The position numbers and the translations under genes were made by a program. A stretch of DNA of 64,000 bases, from contig CM034531.1 in the NCBI GenBank assembly GCA_020002185.1, forward strand, positions 86,839,759-86,903,758, in the 5' to 3' direction. Shown piece by piece: positions 57,487 through 64,000 of this stretch (position 1 is its first letter; each line of letters starts with the position of its first letter). Below the pieces are notes generated by a model. That model worked only from the letters and a program-made list of their open reading frames with translations. It made no database searches and was not told the origin of the DNA. This DNA comes from Paraescarpia echinospica. Its lineage: Eukaryota; Annelida; Polychaeta; Sabellida; Siboglinidae.

Positions 57487-58977
57487 CTATTCTTCCTCTT
57501 CCTCCTCCTTCTTTGAGGTTTCGTTGAGGTGATCGCGATTACAAGACTGGGTCATGTTGAGAAGCGCAGCGGGGTCTGCGATGGGGATGTTCTCCTCCTC
57601 GGTGAATCGCTCCATTAACAGCCTCTCCATTGGGTAGGACTTTCAAACAGACTCCCAGATCGAATGTATTCAGGACCCATTTCTGACCCACCTCAGCCGT
57701 GGCTACCTCCGAGCGCTTCAGTAGTTCGCGAACACCTGTGTTGTCAGTGATCGGTTGATGGATGGGCGTGAAGTAGTCCACTGTTGATTTTCTGGGCGGA
57801 GGTGTCCCGGGTGCAGAGGTGAACCCCCGTAGTCCAGGCACGGGCTGCTTGCCGCTGCTTCCGATGTACCTGCTGAAGAGCCAGACATAGTACTATTGCT
57901 TGTTAATAGCATAGATGGCGTAGTTCTCTGCAGGGGTGTGAATGATGAGCCATCGGGAAACTTTGGGCCAACGCGAGTGAAGTGCAAGGGTGGGAAAGTT
58001 TCTGGTTTGTTGACTTTCAGGCTACGCTGTTGCGACTTGTCGATGATAGGCAGCGTTCGGATCTTGGGGCTCTCGAACCAAGGCCTGACCTCCTGCGCCA
58101 TGATTCCCCCAGCACTGTTGACAATGTTGCTACCGTGCACATTCGTAGTGGTTTTATTCAAGTCGTCACACTCACAGTGGAATACGACGTTGCCCTGCCC
58201 CGTCACGATTTGGGGCGTCAGATAGGTTGAGACTTCGTCCTGAGCCTTGGCCAGGGCAGTTTCCAAGTGTAAGCCAAAATTGTAGCACTCAGAGTGGCCA
58301 AGCCTGTGCAATATGATGGTGAGCTGATTGCTTCGGAACAAGTGACCGACAGTCAAACAGAGAAGCACGTGTTTTTGTAACTTACATTTTTCCTCCGACA
58401 CTGCACGGCACAGGTCATGCCCGATGGAGAATAGCAGACGCTTCAGCTTTTCGCTCGTCTCCACGCCTTCCTTGCCGGCCATAGCCATGTTGAGGAACCG
58501 GATGAAGTCTGGAGGTAGGAGCTTTTCAGGACTGAGCTCCATGTCGTCGGCTGTTGGCGGCCACGGTAGGCCTTCGGACTCTCTGAAAGCCCGTAGAATA
58601 TTACGACGAAGAAAGAGAGCGACGTCTTGGTTCTTGTCCGCCCTTCCGAGTGTGTAAGCTCGTGCAAGAGCATTAGAAACGATGATATTCGAGTCAGAAT
58701 GAAATGGAATCAGCTTTGTCGTGATCGACCTTCGTGAAGTAGACATGGTCCTTAATTGGGTCATTATGTAGGCGTTTCAGTAGTTTCTTAGCGCGACAGG
58801 CCGAGCTCTCGTATCCATTCCGTTTCAGTTCGTCGACATAGAGCAAGCGCAAGGAAGATAGCCGTAGGACGTCAATCTGCTGAGTCCGAATGTACTTCAG
58901 TACAGAAACGAGCATGTTTGCGGAGAGTGTTTGGGGGCTGCAGGATCTGCGCTCCTGTCACTTTTTCTTTTGGGCAT
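57487..58977 (-). pseudogene. Orphan mobile-element protein, N-terminal part
   Basis: Three minus frames join with shifts near 58915, 58735 and 57655. MPKRKSDRSADPAAPKHSP starts at 58977. Frame 58694-58915 has VSVLKYIRTQQIDVLRLSSL and KDHVYFTKVDHDKAD. Frame 57718-58764 has FHSDSNIIVSNALARAYTLG, EGLPWPPTADDM, RLLFSIGHDLCRAVSEEKCK, LQKHVLLCLTVGHLFRSNQL, LHRLGHSECYNFGLHLETAL, CDDLNKTTTNVHGSNIVNSA and PLHFTRVGPKFPDG. Frame 57539-57841 has TVDYFTPIHQPITDN and KWVLNTFDLGVCLKVLP. From memory this SIGxDL...KH...LGH...ETALA...DN/DDLN...FDLGVCxKA order is the N-terminal half of a large uncharacterised invertebrate mobile protein. The reading frame ends in a Glu-rich tail near 57487. Confidence 0.6.
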
Positions 58978-59125
58978 GATGACTTAATGTCCACTTCTAC
59001 CACCAATGTTTATCTGGAATGTGAAATACAAGTCATCTTTAATATTAAGGCTAACAATAAAACATTAAAATAACACCATTTGTGAAATGATTGCCCCCAA
59101 AAAACCCTCTATCAACTTATTTGTA
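58921..59125 (-). repeat. Direct repeat, copy 1 (5' region of orphan gene)
   Basis: This segment, spanning the gene start and about 150 bp upstream of it, is repeated in the same orientation at 59802-60000 with about 90 percent identity by eye. Downstream of copy 1 a short TTTCGGTAATG-TGGCAC remnant (about 59148-59166) resembles the inner end of the terminal repeat. Confidence 0.8.
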
Positions 59126-59801
59126 ATACAGCTAAAATTAAAATTACTTTCGGTAATGCTGGCACTTTAGAATTTGTTAACATGTTACAGTGATCTTTGC
59201 TGGAATAACAGTTCATAATATTATACATATTTTAATTTCCATATATAATTATAATGTGTTTTTTCTAAGGAATCTGGCCAAAACAAAGTAAAATATCGGT
59301 GAGATAACAGCTGCAGATGTGTGTGTCAAGCATTCAGGACGCGACCTTTCCTGTGTAACCACCGAGGAAGTGAAGGTTTCAAAAAAAGCTGTGAGCATAC
59401 AAGGAGTGGCTAACCAAATAACTCGGATCGAAGACAGACGACCATCTTGACTTACCCGTCAATCTTCGGATTTGGTTTCATCATAATTAATCACGATATT
59501 CGGGAAACCGGAGTTGGTTGAATATCATAATCAATTACACGTTGTTCAGGACACCGGAGAATATCAACGAATGTTCTCATTTGTTTTCGTTCACTTTATA
59601 ATTACTTGTCGAATCTGTCGAGGCCAATAAAACAGTTGCATAAATAGGCCACGCTAGGGGCGACACACGAACTAGTTATTTTGTACTCGCTAGGGGACGA
59701 TTACGTCGAATGTCGAAGGTATTGTCGTGAACTTGCAGTTCCTTTGATTTCACTGAAGGGTGTAAAACGATCAGACATGGATAGCACATGAAGGATGCAT
59801 G

Positions 59802-60000
59802 CATGCGGAGAGTTTTTTGGGGCTGCAGGATCTGCGCTCCTGTCATTTTTTCATTTGGGCATGGTGGCTTAATGTTCATTTCTACCACCACTGTTTATCT
59901 GGAATGGGAAATAGAAGTCACCATTAATATTAAAACTAATACAAAACATTAAAATAACACCATTTTTGAAATTATTGCCCTCAAAAACCCCTCATATATA
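59802..60000 (-). repeat. Direct repeat, copy 2 (next to right TIR)
   Basis: Same sequence as 58921-59125, with the start codon context kept but a stop four codons in (MPK then TGA). It runs through a (TA)n stretch into the right terminal inverted repeat. Confidence 0.8.
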
Positions 60001-60011
60001 TATATATATTA

Positions 60012-60344
60012 ATCGATTTTTCGGTAATGGCGGCACGAATTGGCATACTAATATGCCACGGACACGTGTGGTCACTTCAAGAATAGTTTTATTATTATCT
60101 TTGACCCTCCAAACATGTGTTTGGACACCTTATTTGTTCAGTTATCTGCAATATTGGCTGACATACAGTGAAACATAGTTTTTCGATAATGGCGCTACTG
60201 ATTTGCATAAAGATGATACGTGGGACATCCGGACGACTTTTTAACATAGCTCGTCGTTTTCTACGCATTTTTTTCGATCTAGAGACGCCGATTAGAAGTT
60301 GATTTCCGGGGGGTGAACGATACCCCCCTCTTCCGACTAGACTA
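60012..60344 (-). repeat. Right terminal inverted repeat of DNA element 2
   Basis: Reverse complement of 56862-57203, about 85-90 percent identical by eye, including both GTGCCGCCATTACCG-type subterminal motifs in the mirrored positions (about 60022-60036 and about 60180-60205). Confidence 0.9.
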
Positions 60345-60577
60345 AACCTGAATGTAATCCAAACTTATCTGATCTTAGCCCTAACCCAAATCTAAAACCG
60401 TACACTAACCGTAATTTCACCCTGAGCGTTTAGCGCATAGTTATCAGTTCGGATAGAAACTCCGTTTATATTTCAAGCGATAGGTACATGTTCTCGTTTT
60501 TTTTCCGCAGGTAGCTATTTTCGTCTCTTCTTCTGGCTTGTGGGTGCTTCGCTGCGAGAGTAAAAAGAACTTGTTCG

Positions 60578-61683
60578 GTGATACCCGACACTCACTTCGA
60601 GATAATACAACAGCTGTTGAGTGGAAATCGGTTGCCCCCTGTTTGCGAACGGACGACTGCTGAAAGGAGCGCGTTGACCAAATACTACAGGAACAGGCTC
60701 AAGTACAAGTTAGTCGGCACATACCTGTATTACGATAACAAGAAAATTGTTAAAACGCCCGATGTCACTAATTTGGTCAAGGAGGAATATGATCGCCGGA
60801 AAGGAATTGGACCACGGCGCATGCATCATTCACTTAAGAATTAGATGTGTTTGTCGGAAAATGCAATAAGTCATGTGCTTTCCCAAGAGACGCAACACCA
60901 GATAATGACGGCGCGCTTCCTGAATAAAGCTCCGCACACAAGCATTCGAAGCAGAGGAGTACAGGACAAACTCCAAATAGACATGACCAGGAGTAAAATA
61001 CTCTATGCTGACACTGCGTATTCTTATGTGCTGTGCGTTTTGACGTGTTCAGTAGTTACACTTGGTTAAGACCCTTACCTAATTAAAAATCGTCGACAGT
61101 AATAATCAGGCTCAAGGACATCTTAGAATTGTATGGGTACCCCCGTCTCGTTCAGCACGATTGTGGTACCGAATTCCGGAAACATGTGAAAAGATGGCTA
61201 AAGAACAAACACATAACCGTCAGAACCAGTAGACCGTACCATCCTCAAAGTCAGGGCAACATTGAAAGAATGAACCAAATACTGAAAAAACAAATTGCAT
61301 TTGACTTAGTGAAATACAATCAGCCAGGTATCAATTGGGTACTCCAGCTGCCTTCTTGTGAGAAAGAAATAAATGACAGACCTAAGGAATGTTTGACATG
61401 GCAAAGCCCATTCCATGTTTATTTTGGACGACAGCGTAATTTCATTACCAGTGTGGCTGCTGTTCAAATTCGTGAATGTGATGTCTGGCGTCGGTTAAAC
61501 ACTTACAATGCGGTGCGAAAAGTAGCCGAAAAAACCACTCGTCATTGCAATGAGCGCAAAAATAAAGCGTTGATGCGGAGTCTGAAAATCCCTGTATACG
61601 AACTGGGTGCACGGGTTTTAGTTACAAATTGCAAAAATACAAGGTACCAAAGAAGATATGGGCACTGCATGTTATCACAGTAG
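60578..61683 (+). pseudogene. Integrase-type transposase (rve-like DDE), broken
   Basis: Frames 60578-60844 and 60845-61069 share phase and are separated by one TAG: FEIIQQLLSGNRLP, LVKEEYDRRKGIGPRRMHHS, then KLQIDMTRS (first catalytic Asp). A shift follows near 61045 through a stretch reading DVFSSYTWLRPLPN. Frame 61129-61683 has MYGYPRLVQHDCGTEFRKHV (second Asp, residue 11) and RTSRPYHPQSQGNIERMNQI (Glu, residue 46), giving a D-34-E spacing, and a tail with YELGARVLV. This is the integrase core shared by gypsy elements and Ginger-type DNA transposons. No RT, RNase H or LTR is nearby, which favours a DNA-transposon or domesticated origin. Confidence 0.75.
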
Positions 61684-61713
61684 AATGCAAAACAAGAGAA
61701 ACATCTCTACAGA

Positions 61714-62586
61714 GTGATGTTCTTCCCTGCACGTGCAAAGCACGCTATAGAAAAATGGTGTTACGTGACAGAAGTGGCATCGACACCGGACAATACTATC
61801 AAGTCACGTGGTAGACATTCCCATCGGTCCAAGTATTGCATACCTATGACCACGGATAGTAATCGACAGAATCTTGTGTCAGAATTCGGTCTTCATATCA
61901 GCTACTATCCGCCAGGTGACGGCAGTTGTCAGTTCGCTGCAATGGCGTATCATTTGGCAAAGCTGGGAATTCATAGAAGCGCAAATACATTGCGACAAGA
62001 TGTAGTGAACTATCTGGATACCCATAGGGCATTGGGAAGCTCCGAGCAGGGTGTACCATGGAACAGTTATCTCACCGTTCATTATTTATATCGTATGAAC
62101 CTACAACATGAATTTGGGGATCAAATAACTTTGCAAGCAAAGTCTCAATTGTTCAATCTCCAAATAATTGTAGTATCTACTCTGAATCATGGAACGACTC
62201 TCATTCGACCTGATGGACTTTCTCAGGTGACAAGTGATCAACCTTGTGTTATCTTAGGGCATTTCCATGAGGGTAACGGCGAGCACTACGTATGCTTAGT
62301 CGCAAATAGTGATGATGTACGAGAGGTTGTCATAGCTAGTGATCAAATAACGTGGAGTAGTTCGCCTGAACAAGAATTTGACAACAGGGGACATGCACCC
62401 GGACCAGAAGTTGGCAAAATTAGCTATGCGCATAATCTAGAGGCTAACAATGTGTCGAACTACCGCAAGTACCACACGAGCTACCAAATAGGAACCCCGA
62501 GAAAGAGATGGACATCCAAATCGAAGAGAACAGTGTTGGAGAATCAATCGAAATTGGACGAGATTCAATTGGCATGTCAACATTGA
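61714..62586 (+). CDS. OTU-type cysteine protease domain protein
   Basis: Open 290-codon frame in phase with the integrase frame (61129-61683), separated by one stop and about 10 codons. Residues 59-104 (GLHISYYPPGDGSCQFAAMA and onward) match the OTU catalytic loop with Asp69 and Cys72. A second motif CVILGHFHEGNGEHYVCL supplies His191. OTU proteases remove ubiquitin or act as viral/transposon proteases. Residue 45 (MTTDSNRQNL) is another plausible start of the domain. From memory, some Ginger-type transposons carry OTU or Ulp1 proteases beside the integrase. The frame tail overlaps the next ORF by 79 bp. Confidence 0.7.
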   Translation: MMFFPARAKHAIEKWCYVTEVASTPDNTIKSRGRHSHRSKYCIPMTTDSNRQNLVSEFGLHISYYPPGDGSCQFAAMAYHLAKLGIHRSANTLRQDVVNYLDTHRALGSSEQGVPWNSYLTVHYLYRMNLQHEFGDQITLQAKSQLFNLQIIVVSTLNHGTTLIRPDGLSQVTSDQPCVILGHFHEGNGEHYVCLVANSDDVREVVIASDQITWSSSPEQEFDNRGHAPGPEVGKISYAHNLEANNVSNYRKYHTSYQIGTPRKRWTSKSKRTVLENQSKLDEIQLACQH

Positions 62587-62813
62587 GAACTTTGTGTGAC
62601 CTGCCCGTTGAAATGATTCAACAGATTTTTCGTTATGTGTTGGATGATGGAGCTTTCTATATAGGTGTAGATAGATCTGCTTGGAGTGAAAGTCAACGAA
62701 TTCATAATATAGTTGAGTATGTTTCGAAACACACGATCCATGTTCGTTCGGACATTTTGATGCAACTGGAAGGAGGGAGTTTGGACTTTAGCCAAGGCAT
62801 ACGATGTAAATAG
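62508..62813 (+). CDS. Small F-box-like ORF overlapping the OTU frame
   Basis: 102-codon frame, shifted relative to the OTU ORF and overlapping its last 79 bp. It starts MDIQIEENSVGESIEIGRDS and then carries TLCDLPVEMIQQIFRYVLDD, which resembles the F-box (L-x-x-LP-x-E-hh-xx-I-F-xx-hh), the adaptor motif for SCF ubiquitin ligases. The protein-like part lies in this frame, so it is probably the natural continuation of the OTU protein after a frameshift at about 62500, or a separate overlapping frame. The domain call is tentative. Confidence 0.45.
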   Translation: MDIQIEENSVGESIEIGRDSIGMSTLRTLCDLPVEMIQQIFRYVLDDGAFYIGVDRSAWSESQRIHNIVEYVSKHTIHVRSDILMQLEGGSLDFSQGIRCK

Positions 62814-64000
62814 ATCATAAGTAAACCAATACGGTTGGCGGGAAAGGGAAGCGGGCTTGCACTGCGGTTAAGGGAATTGTTTTGGGCTTACCCAAAGTGG
62901 TATTACGCAAGCATTATTGTGATGGCAACCCAACTTCCAGGTACCTTCAAAATATGTGATTTTATTCCATCAAAAGGGTGGTAGTAATGGTATACATATA
63001 AGGATAGGATATTGTGTGTATGTCATTTATCGGAATGAGGTTTATGGGGAAATTCAATAGGAAACAGTTGAGTTTATGAGTCTTTCATATCTGGCACGAT
63101 GAACGCCATGCAATTTGTCTGCTTGTCAGGTGCCGAACTTATGTTTGCGCAACATAGCGACATAATTGGCAACATTTTTTGCAACATTTGTATTATTATT
63201 TTACGAGTTATATTTAATTGTGTCGATTTGTGATAGTAATTGTTGATAGCGCAGACGATTTTGAAAATGAAAAAAATTATTAAGAGTGAATTAAGAGCAT
63301 TAGGCCTAGATTCTAGAAGCATATATGGTCTAGGCCTAGTGCTAGGCCTAGAGCTATGCATGTTGTCAAATTATATATTTACCTATGACAAGATATATGT
63401 GGACATTCTGTAATGTGTAACCTCAAACTTGGTGCATTTCGACGACGTTTACATAGAATAATTGTTTTCTGTGTGTGTCATATATATTAAGTACGGTTGA
63501 ATCGTTTATGACATGGGTAGTAAATATTTACCTACTTTTATTCGCAAAACTGTTTACATTTGTTTTATCTGCTGGACAAATAATGATGTTATGTTTGTCA
63601 CATAATGGACATTATTTTTAATAAATGTTTTATTTGTATTTTGTGAGTGATTTTTATAACAATATGTCGATTTGTGATGTCTGATAATTCATTTTATACA
63701 GTCTAGGAGATTTTTTAAATGATAAACATAATTAAGCCCGGTTATATTATTTTGTAAGCCCAATAACATAAATGTGACAATTTGTCTAAAAATGTTATTC
63801 TGGTGTTGTGACGTCATGATAATGCACTTATATGGAAACATAATGCCACATACATGTACGGGTATAATGTACAATATATTGTCAACGTATGTGTTTGTCT
63901 ACGACACATTATATTTAAAAGTAATATTTAGAATAATATTTAACCACTAATTTGTACGTGCATTTCGATTATGTATTTTCTTCGAATATCTGATTTTGTT
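62814..64000. other. No gene recognised; CTAGGCCTAG motifs
   Basis: AT-rich end of window. TAGGCCTAG palindromes recur at about 63300-63355. No terminal inverted repeat matching the region upstream of 60578 was found by eye. Confidence 0.5.

Larger units (their letters stand above)
56862..60344. mobile_element. Inverted-repeat DNA element 2 carrying an orphan protein
   Basis: Long terminal inverted repeats (56862-57203 and 60012-60344), both starting TAGTCTAGTCGGAAGAGG at the outer edge, enclose about 2.8 kb. The interior has one broken minus-strand gene (57487-58977) and a direct repeat. Flanks read AAC outside both ends (56859-56861, 60345-60347), a possible 3-bp target-site duplication; a TA duplication with ends at GTCTAGTCGG is equally compatible. 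No known transposase signature was seen. Confidence 0.75.

Noticed and set aside
60578..62813. Maverick/Polinton origin for the integrase and protease frames
   Set aside because: No DNA polymerase B, packaging ATPase or capsid sequence within reach, and the protease is OTU-like rather than adenain-like.

Overview
The window is nuclear DNA of an animal, most likely a marine invertebrate. Signs are the AT-rich background with long (TG)n, (TA)n, (AG)n and (TAC)n tracts, many APE-type LINEs, tRNA-derived SINEs, a Ty3/gypsy element and an intronless rhodopsin-type GPCR relic. The phylum cannot be settled from the sequence. No tRNA, rRNA, CRISPR or operon-like gene cluster was seen. Nearly all recognisable coding sequence belongs to mobile elements, most of it broken. 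Non-element candidates are a GPCR pseudogene (6474-7479), a 378-codon orphan ORF (12567-13703) and a possible first exon (29160-29261).

Layout. 0.2-2.8 kb: a diverged inverted repeat around exon-like fragments. 2.9-5.5 kb: two hAT-like transposase fragments around a LINE scrap and a CATGGTTTAC-type repeat. 6.5-7.6 kb: GPCR pseudogene and a 93-bp RTE fragment with 13-bp target-site duplications. 8.2-11.2 kb: L2-like LINE split by another LINE fragment. 11.9-13.7 kb: 47-bp minisatellite and the orphan ORF. 14.1-19.5 kb: one LINE split by a 3.2-kb inverted-repeat element that holds an orphan protein family and a SINE. 19.5-24.6 kb: microsatellites and a MITE-like segment. 24.8-28.1 kb: CR1-like and Jockey-like LINE relics. 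30.9-31.6 kb: gag-like ORF remnant. 32.5-34.8 kb: two satellite blocks. 36.2-45.2 kb: SINE, a nearly complete two-ORF LINE, then an L2-like LINE. 45.4-49.9 kb: Ty3/gypsy element with both LTRs. 49.9-55.7 kb: RTE element interrupted by a second CR1-like copy. 56.9-60.3 kb: element with 340-bp inverted repeats and an orphan protein. 60.6-62.8 kb: integrase, OTU protease and F-box-like reading frames.

Most interesting points. Two independent inverted-repeat elements (14.6-17.8 and 56.9-60.3 kb) carry C-terminal and N-terminal parts of what looks like one large uncharacterised invertebrate protein family; one has visibly inserted into a LINE. The integrase/OTU/F-box array is the other strong candidate for an unusual system. 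All family names rest on motif recognition by eye; no database search was possible.
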